Source: Arcobacter aquimarinus | Lineage (GTDB): Bacteria; Campylobacterota; Campylobacteria; Campylobacterales; Arcobacteraceae | NCBI RefSeq assembly: GCF_013177635.1 | Contig: NZ_CP030944.1 | Span: 1,116,001-1,180,000 of the forward strand | Length of the DNA stretch: 64,000 bases | Direction of reading: 5' to 3' | Shown here: positions 18,856-26,328 of the stretch, piece by piece | Layout of the letters: every line of letters starts with the position of its first letter | Position numbering within the stretch: the stretch's first letter is position 1 | Program-made: the position numbers and the translations under genes | Notes under the pieces: model-generated | What the model saw: the letters and a program-made list of their open reading frames with translations, nothing else | Databases searched by the model: none | What the model was told of the DNA's origin: nothing

Positions 18856-19644
18856 TTATAAAATCTCTTCCACAAAATACCTTCCATTTTTTACATTTAT
18901 ATGAATATTTGTATCAAAAATCTCTGATAGATTTTCATTTGTTAAAATCTCCTCTTTTTTACCACTTTTATAGATTGTATTATTATGAATTAAAGCTATA
19001 TTTTTTATCTCTTCAAAAATCTCTTCAAGATGATGAGTTACTAAAATAATCGATGAATTAAGAGATAGTTTTTTTAACATTTTTATAAAATTTATCTGAG
19101 CTTTTATATCAAGTCCTACAGTAGGCTCATCTAAGATAAATGCTTTTGGTTCATGTATAAGTGCACGCCCGACTATACATTTTCGAAGCTGTCCTGTACT
19201 CATTTCAGCTACTTTTTTATCTTTTAAATCAACAATATCTAAAAATTCTAAAACCTCTTTTGCTTTTATGATTTGTTCTTTTGTAAAGTCTTGATGTGTA
19301 AATATTCCAACAGAACTATAATGTCCACTTAAAACAACTTCAAAGCCATTTAGATATCCAGCTTCTCTTGCAAAGTAGTTGTGTAAATCATTTGTAATTA
19401 TTCCTAACTCTTTTCTTAATTCAAAAATAGAGTAGATTGCTTTTCCTAAAATCTCTTTTTTATAAGGGTTTGTTTTTCTTGGGTGAATTTCTGATTGGAT
19501 TAGTTTCATCAAAGTTGATTTTCCACTTCCGTTTGAGCCTAAAATTGCCCAATGTTCACCTTGTTTAATCTTTAAATTTACATCTTTTAAAATAATTTTT
19601 TCATCGTATCCTACATTTATATTTTCAAAATCAATAATATTCAT
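18856..19644 (-). CDS. ABC transporter ATP-binding protein (orphan)
   Basis: A 262-residue ABC ATPase of the YlmA/ModF-like type. Walker A GSNGSGKST near 37, the signature MSTGQLRK near 149, Walker B AFILDEPTVGLD near 168 and the switch THHLEE near 204 are all intact. No permease or binding protein adjoins it, so its partner and substrate are unknown. Its end lies 14 bases from the hip remnant, and it is transcribed divergently from the GyrI-like gene. Confidence 0.85.
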   Translation of the reverse strand: MNIIDFENINVGYDEKIILKDVNLKIKQGEHWAILGSNGSGKSTLMKLIQSEIHPRKTNPYKKEILGKAIYSIFELRKELGIITNDLHNYFAREAGYLNGFEVVLSGHYSSVGIFTHQDFTKEQIIKAKEVLEFLDIVDLKDKKVAEMSTGQLRKCIVGRALIHEPKAFILDEPTVGLDIKAQINFIKMLKKLSLNSSIILVTHHLEEIFEEIKNIALIHNNTIYKSGKKEEILTNENLSEIFDTNIHINVKNGRYFVEEIL

Positions 19645-19728
19645 AAATTGTCCTAATATATCTTTTTTAAGATACTACTAGCAAATCTTTAATATAATCC
19701 TTAAATAATAAAAAAAGAAAGAGTAAAG

Positions 19729-20172
19729 ATGAAAGTTACAAGAATCAAAAAATTAATGATTTCAGGAATAAGTGTAGTTACAAATAATGAGTTTGAAATG
19801 AGTGAAGAAAATGGCAAAATAGCTGGACTTTGGGAAGAATATTTTCAAAAAGATATTTATAAAAAGACTTTTGACAAAGCAAATAGTGATTTTATGTATG
19901 GAGTTTATAGTAACTACGAATCAGATGTAAGTGGGAACTATAAAGTAACCGTTGGTGTTGAAGTTACAAAATCAAAAAATGCCATTGTTATTGAAGATAA
20001 AAAATATTTAGTTTTTACAAAACAGGGTGAACTTCCAATGGTTGTAGTTGAATTATGGGAAGAGATTTGGGATTATTTTGAAAAAAATAGTGAATACGAA
20101 AGAGCTTTTGAAGTTGATTTTGAAAAATATGCAAAAGAAGATGAAGTAGAGATTTATGTTTCTATAAAATAA
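19729..20172 (+). CDS. GyrI-like / AraC effector-binding-domain protein
   Basis: A stand-alone 147-residue small-molecule-binding domain of the GyrI/SOUL-like fold. The fold is indicated by IAGLWEEYF near 31, FMYGVYSNYESD near 55, VTVGVEV near 75, and the final ELWEEIWDYF with EIYVSIK. No HTH is attached. Such proteins bind drugs or metabolites, or in E. coli modulate gyrase; the ligand here is unknown. It starts a run of small plus-strand genes to about 22.8 kb with short gaps. Confidence 0.8.
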   Translation: MKVTRIKKLMISGISVVTNNEFEMSEENGKIAGLWEEYFQKDIYKKTFDKANSDFMYGVYSNYESDVSGNYKVTVGVEVTKSKNAIVIEDKKYLVFTKQGELPMVVVELWEEIWDYFEKNSEYERAFEVDFEKYAKEDEVEIYVSIK

Positions 20173-20180
20173 GGATTAGT

Positions 20181-20663
20181 GTGAATAATAAAGTAATAGT
20201 ATCTTTTTTACCTGATTATAGTAATGCAAATAATTTTATTTCTAAAATAGATTTTGCAGATTCTTATAAAATTGAGTTATTAAAAGATGAAGAAATAAAG
20301 GAAATATATTTAAAACTACTTTCAAATAATTCTACTTTGATAAAATCTTTGATGTCATTCCGAAATAAAATAATGTCTTTATTTGGTTTTAAAACAGAGA
20401 TTAAATACTCAAATAATATCAAAGATATTCAAGTTGGAAATAAAGTAGGTTTTTTTACTATTTATTACATTGACGAGCATGAAATTATTGCAGGAGAAAA
20501 AGATAAACATTTGGATTTTTGTGTATCTTTTTATAAAAATGATACTGATTTAACTGTTACTACTTTAGTACAATACAATAATTTTTTTGGAAAAATTTAT
20601 ATGACTTTTGTAAAACCTTTTCATAAAATAGTTGTAAAAAATATGTTAAAAAATTTAAAATAA
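20181..20663 (+). CDS. DUF2867-family protein
   Basis: A 160-residue protein starting with GTG at 20181 behind AAGGA. The segment FADSYKIEL, a mid-domain VGFFTIYYIDEHEIIAGEKDKHLDF and the ending FGKIYMTFVKPFHKIVVKNM (given in parts) match my memory of DUF2867. The last part is often seen as a membrane-proximal amphipathic helix. The function is unknown. The gene is eight bases from the GyrI-like gene and 12 from the chorismate mutase. Confidence 0.72.
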   Translation: MNNKVIVSFLPDYSNANNFISKIDFADSYKIELLKDEEIKEIYLKLLSNNSTLIKSLMSFRNKIMSLFGFKTEIKYSNNIKDIQVGNKVGFFTIYYIDEHEIIAGEKDKHLDFCVSFYKNDTDLTVTTLVQYNNFFGKIYMTFVKPFHKIVVKNMLKNLK

Positions 20664-20675
20664 AGAAGTGAAATA

Positions 20676-20960
20676 ATGGAATGTAATTCAATAGATGAAG
20701 TAAGAAATAACATAAATAACATCGATGAACAAATAGTAAAACTAGTCGCTTTAAGAGGTGTTTTTGTAAAACAAGCTGTTAAATTTAAAAAAGATAGTGA
20801 AGATGTTAAAGCTCCTAAAAGAGTAGAAGAAGTTATTTCAAAAGTAAAAAATATTGCACGATTAAATAGTGCGAATGAAGAAGTTGTTGAAAATATTTAT
20901 AAAGCTATGATAGAAAGTTTTATAAAGCTTGAGATGAAAGAGTTTGAGAATCTAAAATGA
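20676..20960 (+). CDS. Monofunctional chorismate mutase (AroQ type)
   Basis: A 94-residue all-helical AroQ-class enzyme that converts chorismate to prephenate. The N-terminal pattern VRNNINNIDEQIVKLVALR with the following VKQAVKFKKD, and the later RVEEVISKVKNIA, place the usual Arg and Lys active-site residues. No prephenate dehydratase is fused to it. The stop overlaps the start of the transglutaminase-like gene by four bases (ATGA). Its presence outside an aromatic operon suggests an accessory or secondary copy. Confidence 0.85.
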   Translation: MECNSIDEVRNNINNIDEQIVKLVALRGVFVKQAVKFKKDSEDVKAPKRVEEVISKVKNIARLNSANEEVVENIYKAMIESFIKLEMKEFENLK

Positions 20961-21451
20961 AAGAGTTTTTAGAAGAGACACAAATAATAGATTTTAAAAA
21001 TAAAGAAGTTTTTAGTCTTGCACAAGAGTTGGCAAAGAATTGTAAAACAGATGCTGAAATAGCAAAAAATTGTTTTTTGTATGTAAGAGATAATATTCAT
21101 CATAGTGGTGATTTCAAAGATGAAATTACAACTTACAAAGCAAGTGATGTTTTAAAATACAAAACAGGTTGGTGTTATGCAAAATCTCATCTTTTGGCTG
21201 CACTTTTAAGAGCAAATAGTATTCCAACAGGTTTTTGTTATCAAAGATTATCTTGTAGTGAATATAAAAAAGATATTTATTGTTTACATGGATTAAATGC
21301 GATTTATCTAAAAGAGTTTGGTTGGTATAAAGTTGATGTAAGAGGAAATAAAAGAGGTGTAAATGCGCAGTTTATTCCACCTTTTGAACAACTCGCATTT
21401 AATTTAGAAAAAGATGAGTTTGATTTAGTAAAGATTTATTTAAACCTTTAG
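20957..21451 (+). CDS. Transglutaminase-like cysteine protein, frameshifted near its 3' end
   Basis: A transglutaminase-fold protein with the catalytic triad visible as C in GWCYAKSH (near 73), H in LHGLNAIYL (near 115) and D in YKVDVRGN (near 129). Activity could be hydrolytic. The last residues (DLVKIYLNL) are abnormal. Adding one A near 21427 would restore a frame that continues as SKDLFKPLDVVIEALKK and then NKTYDEMIDVFPDI, the usual tail of this family. That tail is now read as the start of the next gene, so this copy appears to have lost about 30 residues. The core is intact. Confidence 0.8.
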   Translation: MKEFLEETQIIDFKNKEVFSLAQELAKNCKTDAEIAKNCFLYVRDNIHHSGDFKDEITTYKASDVLKYKTGWCYAKSHLLAALLRANSIPTGFCYQRLSCSEYKKDIYCLHGLNAIYLKEFGWYKVDVRGNKRGVNAQFIPPFEQLAFNLEKDEFDLVKIYLNL

Positions 21452-21456
21452 ATGTT

Positions 21457-21984
21457 GTGATTGAAGCTTTGAAAAAAAATAAAACTTATGATGAAATGAT
21501 AGATGTTTTTCCTGATATTTCATTTTTGATTATTGATTATGATAAAAAATATTTAAAACAAATAGTTGAATTATTTACAAATACAATTCATAATATAAAT
21601 AAAAAAGATTATACAAAAGAGCAGTTAAATGCTTGGGCAAATCCAAATTATGATTTAGAAATTTGGGACAAAAGAGTTGAAAAATCAAAACCATATCTTT
21701 GTATTTTAGAAGATGAAGTTGTTGGATTTTGTGAGTATTATGATGGATATATTGACTGTTTTTATGTTCATTATAAATATCAAAATTGTGGTATTGGAAA
21801 ACTACTTTTAAATCATATATTTAAAATTGCAAAAGAAAAAAATATCGATAAAATTAAAGCTGATGTAAGTATCACGGCAAAGCCATTTTTTGAAAAATCA
21901 GGGTTTATTGAAGTTAGAAAAAATATAGTAAAAAAAGATGTTATTGAACTAATAAATTTTAGTATGGAATTGAAATGCAAATAA
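21457..21984 (+). CDS. GNAT-family N-acetyltransferase, fused to the lost tail of the upstream gene
   Basis: Acetyl-CoA-dependent N-acetyltransferase. The acetyl-CoA site appears as YVHYKYQNCGIGKLLL near 110-125 and the C-terminal strand as FFEKSGFIEV. The first 23 or so residues from the GTG at 21457 (IEALKKNKTYDEMIDVFPDI) belong by sequence to the transglutaminase-like gene. The true GNAT probably begins near the TTG at 21526, just before DYDKKYLKQI. None of the candidate starts has a good ribosome site. Residues encoded by 21538-21656 recur exactly at 24295-24413. Confidence 0.75.
   Translation: MIEALKKNKTYDEMIDVFPDISFLIIDYDKKYLKQIVELFTNTIHNINKKDYTKEQLNAWANPNYDLEIWDKRVEKSKPYLCILEDEVVGFCEYYDGYIDCFYVHYKYQNCGIGKLLLNHIFKIAKEKNIDKIKADVSITAKPFFEKSGFIEVRKNIVKKDVIELINFSMELKCK
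21538..21656 (+). repeat. 119-bp direct repeat, copy A (in intact GNAT gene)
   Basis: By eye, these 119 bases are identical to 24295-24413, same orientation, 2.6 kb apart. Both copies encode the N-terminal part of the same acetyltransferase in frame. Confidence 0.9.
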
Positions 21985-22499
21985 AAACACAAAGATTAAA
22001 AATAAGAACTCTTCAAAATAGTGATTTAAATGATATTTTTGATATTTATAAAAATGAAGAAACATGTAAATATTTACTTCATAATGCTTGGAATGAAAAA
22101 AATAAGAATGAAGAGTTCAAACAAAAACTATCAAAACAAAGTCTTGAAAAAGATTTTGCTATAAATTTAGCTTGTATTTTAGATGATGTAGTAATCGGTG
22201 AGATAAATATTTGGAATATTGATATGAAAGATAGTGTTGAAATAGGATATTGTTTTAACTCTAAATATAGTAGTAAAGGTTATGCAACTGAAGCTTTAAT
22301 GGCTATTGTAAAATCTCTGTTTATGAACAAAAAAATTCATAGAATACAAGCAAATATGGATGCAAGAAATTTAGTATCAGCTAAACTTTGTGAAAAAATT
22401 GGAATGAGAAAAGAGGCTCATTTTATAAAAGATTTTTGGAATAAAGATGAGTGGACAGATAGTTTTATATATGGAATGTTGGTTTCTGATTTAAAATAG
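21975..22499 (+). CDS. GNAT-family N-acetyltransferase (RimJ/RimL type)
   Basis: A 174-residue acetyltransferase of the ribosomal-protein-acetylase-like branch. The start TQRLKIRTLQNSDLNDIF, the strand VVIGEINIWNID, the acetyl-CoA loop SSKGYATEALMAIVKSL and the helix NLVSAKLCEKIGMRKEAHF are typical. It overlaps the preceding GNAT by 10 bases, so it is probably translated from the same message. The substrate cannot be told. The two GNATs are only distantly alike, so they are not a tandem copy. Confidence 0.85.
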   Translation: MQIKTQRLKIRTLQNSDLNDIFDIYKNEETCKYLLHNAWNEKNKNEEFKQKLSKQSLEKDFAINLACILDDVVIGEINIWNIDMKDSVEIGYCFNSKYSSKGYATEALMAIVKSLFMNKKIHRIQANMDARNLVSAKLCEKIGMRKEAHFIKDFWNKDEWTDSFIYGMLVSDLK

Positions 22500-22517
22500 A
22501 GTAACAAAGGATAAAAT

Positions 22518-22763
22518 ATGGCATTTTCAAAAGAAGAAAAAGAAGAACTTTTAAAAGTAAAATATGTTGGTGAAACGGTTATAAAAAGATTTGAACAAAT
22601 AGGAATTGACTCTTTAGAAAAGCTTTCAAATAGCAGTGTAGAAGAGATAACAGATATAGTTTCAGATATTTTAGGAAGTAGTTGCTGGAAAAACTCTCCT
22701 CAAGCTAAAAAAGCTGTTTCAAATGCTATTGAGTTTGCGAAAGAAAAAAATCTAAACTCTTAA
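22518..22763 (+). CDS. Helix-hairpin-helix protein (Cdd1 / pathogenicity-locus family)
   Basis: An 81-residue protein with one helix-hairpin-helix-like unit (VKYVGETVIKRFEQIGIDSLEKL), followed by a conserved SSCWKNSPQAKKAVSNAI segment. This combination matches the small family named Cdd1/pathogenicity locus, whose function is unclear. Non-specific DNA binding is plausible. It follows the GNAT pair by 18 bases behind AAAGGA. Confidence 0.75.
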   Translation: MAFSKEEKEELLKVKYVGETVIKRFEQIGIDSLEKLSNSSVEEITDIVSDILGSSCWKNSPQAKKAVSNAIEFAKEKNLNS

Positions 22764-22785
22764 AATATAAAAATGATAAAATTAC

Positions 22786-22814
22786 TTTACATTTTTACAT
22801 AAAAATCTTATAAT
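22786..22814 (+). promoter_or_regulatory. Predicted sigma-70 promoter of hipA-hipB
   Basis: TTTACA at 22786-22791, a 17-base spacer, then TATAAT at 22809-22814: near-consensus boxes at ideal spacing, about 30 bases before the hipA ATG at 22845. Confidence 0.75.
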
Positions 22815-22835
22815 GATAAGTAAATTTATCATTAT
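22810..22835. promoter_or_regulatory. Predicted HipB operator (inverted repeat over the -10 box)
   Basis: A perfect 10-base inverted repeat, ATAATGATAA and TTATCATTAT, with a 6-base spacer. It overlaps the -10 box and the probable transcription start of the hipA-hipB promoter. Autorepression by the HTH antitoxin is the usual design of such modules; binding here is inferred. Confidence 0.65.
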
Positions 22836-22844
22836 GAGTTAAAG

Positions 22845-24041
22845 ATGGAAAAAATATATGTAAATATAGATAATACAAATGTTGGTGAACTATTTTTTGA
22901 AAAAGATAAAAATCAATATGGATTTAATTATTTGACAAATTATAAACCAATCTCTTTGATTATGCCTTATAAAAGCTCTTCTTATATTTGGAAATATAAA
23001 CTTCACCCAATTTTTGATATGAATATGCCTGAGGGTTATCTTTTTGAACTTTTTAAAAACTATTTAACAAAAGAGTATGGATATATTGATGATTTTTTAG
23101 TTTTTTCTCATATTTGTTCAAATATTCAAAGTAGATTAACATACAAAAGTGAGTTTGAAAAAAAAGAGTTTTTTTCTTTTGATTTGGATGAAGTTTTGCA
23201 AAATGATACACAAGAGACATTTTATAAAATCGTTACAACTTTTTTGGATAAAAATGCAATCTCAGGAATTCAGCCAAAATCTTTGGCAATTTTAGAAGAT
23301 AAAGAGAGTTTAATCTCAAAAGAATACATCATAAAAACTTGGGCAGATGAATATCCACAACTTGCACTAAATGAGTATTTTTGCCTAAAAGCTATTGAAA
23401 AAACAAATGTAAAAATCCCAAATGTAAAAGTTTCTAAAAATAGTAAGTTTTTATTGGTAGAGCGATTTAATTATGATAAACAAACTGATAGTTTTTTAGG
23501 TTTTGAAGAAATACTTTGTTTACTTGGAAAAAATAAAGATGAAAAATATAGTGGAAGTTATGAACAAATATCAAAAGTGATTTATAGTGTAAGTACACAA
23601 AAACTAGAAGATATGAAAAGCTTTTATAAACTAATAATTATGAATTATTTGCTTAAAAATGGTGATGCTCATCTTAAAAATTTTGGAATACTTTATAATA
23701 GTGATTTTTCAAAAATATATTTTGCACCAGCTTATGATGTGGTAAATACAGTTGTATATTTTCACAAAGATAGACCAGCTTTAAGTATGTTTGGTAAAAA
23801 AGTTTGGTTTGGAAAAAAAGAGCTTGTTAAGTTTGGGATACAAAGCTGTTATTTAAATCAAAATGAAGCAAATGAAATATATGAACTTTGTATAAAAGCT
23901 TTGAAAAGTTCTATATTTGAACTTGAAGAGTATTTAAAAAGTGATAAAAATTTTGAAGAAATTGGAACAAAGATGTTAAATATTTGGAAATTATCACTTG
24001 ATGAAAAAACATATAAGGAAATACCAAATGAAATTATATGA
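22845..24041 (+). CDS. hipA: HipA-family serine/threonine kinase toxin
   Basis: A HipA-fold kinase of 398 residues. Motifs seen include the regulatory Ser loop ISGIQPKS (139-146), the nucleotide lysine in YIIKTW (K164), VERFNYD (205-211), the catalytic loop NGDAHLKNFG with D274 and N279, and metal-binding AYDVVNT with D298. In E. coli, HipA phosphorylates glutamyl-tRNA synthetase; the target here is unknown. All active-site landmarks look intact. The antitoxin gene follows and overlaps by 14 bases, so the order is toxin first, opposite to E. coli hipBA. A promoter with an overlapping operator lies just upstream. Confidence 0.85.
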   Translation: MEKIYVNIDNTNVGELFFEKDKNQYGFNYLTNYKPISLIMPYKSSSYIWKYKLHPIFDMNMPEGYLFELFKNYLTKEYGYIDDFLVFSHICSNIQSRLTYKSEFEKKEFFSFDLDEVLQNDTQETFYKIVTTFLDKNAISGIQPKSLAILEDKESLISKEYIIKTWADEYPQLALNEYFCLKAIEKTNVKIPNVKVSKNSKFLLVERFNYDKQTDSFLGFEEILCLLGKNKDEKYSGSYEQISKVIYSVSTQKLEDMKSFYKLIIMNYLLKNGDAHLKNFGILYNSDFSKIYFAPAYDVVNTVVYFHKDRPALSMFGKKVWFGKKELVKFGIQSCYLNQNEANEIYELCIKALKSSIFELEEYLKSDKNFEEIGTKMLNIWKLSLDEKTYKEIPNEII

Positions 24042-24264
24042 AATAGGGCAAAAAATCAAAGTTTTAAGGGAAGAAAAGGAACTAACGCAAGAAGAACTTG
24101 CAAATATTTGTGGAATAAGCAGAGTAACTTTAGGTAAAGTTGAAAAGGGTGAACTTGGAAATTCTAGTGTAAAAACTTTGGATTTGATTTTAGATAGTTT
24201 AGGTTTTGAAATAGAGTTTAAAATCAAACAAAACTTTGGACTTCCTAGTTTGGATGAGTTGTAG
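24028..24264 (+). CDS. hipB: HipB-like HTH antitoxin
   Basis: A 78-residue XRE-family DNA-binding protein with a helix-turn-helix at LTQEELANICGISRVTLGKVE and a C-terminal tail ending FGLPSLDEL. I chose the ATG at 24028 because AAGGA lies eight bases upstream (24015-24019); an upstream TTG at 23998 gives a basic, unlikely extension. It overlaps hipA by 14 bases, which suggests coupled translation. It should neutralise HipA and repress the promoter at 22786-22835. A decayed relative of this tail is at 18720-18841. Confidence 0.85.
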   Translation: MKLYEIGQKIKVLREEKELTQEELANICGISRVTLGKVEKGELGNSSVKTLDLILDSLGFEIEFKIKQNFGLPSLDEL

Positions 24265-24510
24265 ATGAGAAATAGATTATTTATTCTTATAAACTATGAT
24301 AAAAAATATTTAAAACAAATAGTTGAATTATTTACAAATACAATTCATAATATAAATAAAAAAGATTATACAAAAGAGCAGTTAAATGCTTGGGCAAATC
24401 CAAATTATGATTTGAATATTTGGGACAAAAGATTTGAAAAATCAAAACTATTTTTTGAGTTGATAAATTTTACTTTCGATAAAATATTCAAAAAATTAGA
24501 AATAAAGTAG
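24265..24510 (+). pseudogene. Truncated, internally deleted copy of the GNAT gene
   Basis: An 81-codon frame starting immediately after the hipB stop. Residues about 11-50 are identical to the acetyltransferase at 21457-21984, backed by 119 identical bases. The sequence then jumps from KSK straight to a degenerate version of the GNAT C-terminus (ELINFTFD, compared with ELINFSME). The acetyl-CoA-binding core is missing, so no acetyltransferase activity is expected. It appears to be a recent partial duplication followed by deletion. Confidence 0.85.
24295..24413 (+). repeat. 119-bp direct repeat, copy B (in GNAT remnant)
   Basis: Identical to 21538-21656 as read base by base. The first difference on the right is A (21657) against G (24414). 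Confidence 0.9.
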
Positions 24511-24514
24511 AAAA

Positions 24515-24712
24515 ATGAAAAATAAATTATATTTAATGTGTGAAAAAATGGCATCTGGAAAATCTACACTATCAAAAAAACTAGCAGAAGAGAACAATGC
24601 AATATTATTGAGTGAAGATGAAATACTAAAAAAACTTTATCCAGATGAGATAAAAAGCTATCAAAATTATAAGAAAGCATTATTATTGTATAATAGGGCA
24701 TTTAATGTTTAA
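24515..24712 (+). pseudogene. Truncated P-loop kinase / AAA-like ATPase
   Basis: 65 residues with a Walker A-like stretch near the N-terminus (CEKMASGKSTLSKKLAEENN), then LLSEDEILKKLYPDEIK. Relatives of this small kinase type run to about 150-170 residues and have Gly where this one has Glu (CGKMASGKST). Both the lost Gly and the loss of everything after residue 65 point to a decayed gene. It sits between the GNAT remnant and yjdM, in the same debris zone. Confidence 0.7.
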
Positions 24713-24721
24713 AGGAAAAGA

Positions 24722-25069
24722 ATGAGTCAATTACCAAACTGTCCAAAATGTGGAAGTGAATATACTTACGAAGATGGAGATTTGTATATCTGTCCTGAGT
24801 GTGCAAATGAGTGGTCGCAAGATTCATCTTTACAAAGTGATAGTGATGCTTTAGTTGTAAAAGATGCAAATGGTACTATTTTACAAGATGGAGATGATGT
24901 AACTGTTATCAAAGATTTAAAAGTTAAAGGAAGTTCTTCAGGTATAAAAGTTGGTACTAAAATCAAAGGTATTAGACTTGTTGAGGGAAATGATGGTCAC
25001 AATATCGACTGTAAAGTTCCAGGTGTTGGAGCTATTAAATTAAAACAAGAGTTTGTAAAAAAATCTTAA
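24722..25069 (+). CDS. yjdM: YjdM/PhnA-type zinc-ribbon protein
   Basis: A 115-residue cytoplasmic protein with an N-terminal zinc ribbon ([21 protein letters not shown], with Cys pairs about 16 residues apart) and a small SH3-like C-terminal domain ([17 protein letters not shown], then [17 protein letters not shown]). This is the widespread YjdM family, often labelled PhnA although a phosphonate role is not established. AAGGA lies upstream of the ATG. Length is normal, and the gene marks the end of the decayed stretch. Confidence 0.92.
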   Translation: MSQLPNCPKCGSEYTYEDGDLYICPECANEWSQDSSLQSDSDALVVKDANGTILQDGDDVTVIKDLKVKGSSSGIKVGTKIKGIRLVEGNDGHNIDCKVPGVGAIKLKQEFVKKS

Positions 25070-25110
25070 ATAATTATTTAAATAAGAAGTTTTAATCCAA
25101 AAGGCTTAAA

Positions 25111-25731
25111 ATGAATATGAAAAAACTAAAGGATATGGAAGAAGAGTTTTTGACTTTTTATCCAACAGGTTTTGAAGATGCGAAGTTTTTCCCAACTATG
25201 AAAAAATTTGACCCTTCAAAACTTGAAGCGTTCACAAAAGAAAATCTAAAAAAAGAGAATTTTTCAAACCCAAATTTGGTTGTTCAATCTTTTTTTCAAA
25301 TTATTCAAAAATCTGTTTTGGTTTCATTGTTTGATAAACTAAAGTTTAGAGATATGTTAGCAAATTTAACTTCTTATGAAAAAGATATGTTAAGTATAGA
25401 ATTGTATGAATTATTACATGGAAATCAAAAAAATGGATTTGAGGGAATAGTAGAGTTTTTATCTCAATACAATCTTGCAAAATGGACGATAATTTCTGTT
25501 GTTTTATATTATAACGATAGACAAAAAGAGTATTTTATAAAACCAACAACTACAAAAAATGTAATCAAATATTTTGAAATAAAAGATTTAGTTTATAAAC
25601 CAACTCCTAGTTTTGAGTTTTATGATGCTTATAAAAAAATCTTAAATGAGATGAAAAAAAATGTAAGTAAATCTGTGAGTTTTGATAATGCAGCTTTTAC
25701 TGGATTTTTACGAATAGGAATGGAAGATTGA
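25111..25731 (+). CDS. Hypothetical protein, unknown family
   Basis: A soluble 206-residue protein with mixed helix content, a segment rich in aromatic residues (EFLTFYPTGFEDAKFFPTM), a helical core (VVQSFFQIIQKSVLVSLFD), and a C-terminus ending FTGFLRIGMED. No signal peptide, membrane segment or known motif is visible. The next gene, a Crp-like regulator, starts four bases later, so the pair may form an operon. It looks like a real gene by composition and ribosome site, but I cannot assign a role. Confidence 0.7.
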   Translation: MNMKKLKDMEEEFLTFYPTGFEDAKFFPTMKKFDPSKLEAFTKENLKKENFSNPNLVVQSFFQIIQKSVLVSLFDKLKFRDMLANLTSYEKDMLSIELYELLHGNQKNGFEGIVEFLSQYNLAKWTIISVVLYYNDRQKEYFIKPTTTKNVIKYFEIKDLVYKPTPSFEFYDAYKKILNEMKKNVSKSVSFDNAAFTGFLRIGMED

Positions 25732-25735
25732 TTTT

Positions 25736-26326
25736 ATGAATGAATTGTATTATGAACAATTTAGAAATGTGTGTAAACAATATTATGATTTTGATGATGA
25801 AAATTTTGAAAGATTAAAAAATATCACTTTTTTAAAAGAGGTAAAAAAAGCAGAAATTTTACTTGATAATTATTCAAAAGCAAAATATATTTACTTTATT
25901 TGTAAAGGAATTTTACGAACTTATTATTTAGGTGAAAATGGAGAGATTTATACAAAAAATCTTTTTAGTGAAAACTATTTTTCTGCTTCAAAGGTTTCAC
26001 TTATTACAAAAGAAGATTCATACTTAAATATTGAAGCTTTAGAAGATAGTACACTTATTTTTATTGATTTTGAAAAGTACAAAGAGTTGATAGATAAATA
26101 TAATGAATTTAAGACTTTTTACATAAATTATTTAGAAAAAAATTGGGTAATTGTAAAAGAAAAAAATGAAATATCTTTGATTCTTGATGATGCAACAACA
26201 AGATATGAAAACTTTATAAAAAACAATCCAAACATAGAAAATAGAATTGCTCAACATCATATCGCAAATCATTTGGGTATAACTCCAACTCAGTTGAGTC
26301 GGATTAGGAAAAAGTTAAATAAATAA
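25736..26326 (+). CDS. Crp/Fnr-family transcriptional regulator
   Basis: A 196-residue regulator with an N-terminal cyclic-nucleotide-like beta-roll (AKYIYFICKGILRTYYLGENGE) and a C-terminal helix-turn-helix (QHHIANHLGITPTQLSRIRKKL). There is no cysteine set for an Fe-S cluster, so it is not an Fnr-type oxygen sensor. The ligand is unknown. It is convergent with the SLC13-type carrier (two bases between them) and could be linked with the preceding hypothetical gene. Confidence 0.85.
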   Translation: MNELYYEQFRNVCKQYYDFDDENFERLKNITFLKEVKKAEILLDNYSKAKYIYFICKGILRTYYLGENGEIYTKNLFSENYFSASKVSLITKEDSYLNIEALEDSTLIFIDFEKYKELIDKYNEFKTFYINYLEKNWVIVKEKNEISLILDDATTRYENFIKNNPNIENRIAQHHIANHLGITPTQLSRIRKKLNK

Positions 26327-26328
26327 AA

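Noticed and set aside
21457-22499. Two adjacent GNAT genes taken as a tandem duplication
   Set aside because: Their sequences differ throughout and belong to different GNAT branches; only the 24265 remnant is a true copy of the first.
18313-24712. The accessory stretch as a prophage or integrative element
   Set aside because: No integrase, attachment repeats, structural or replication genes were found; it appears to be piecemeal gain and decay.
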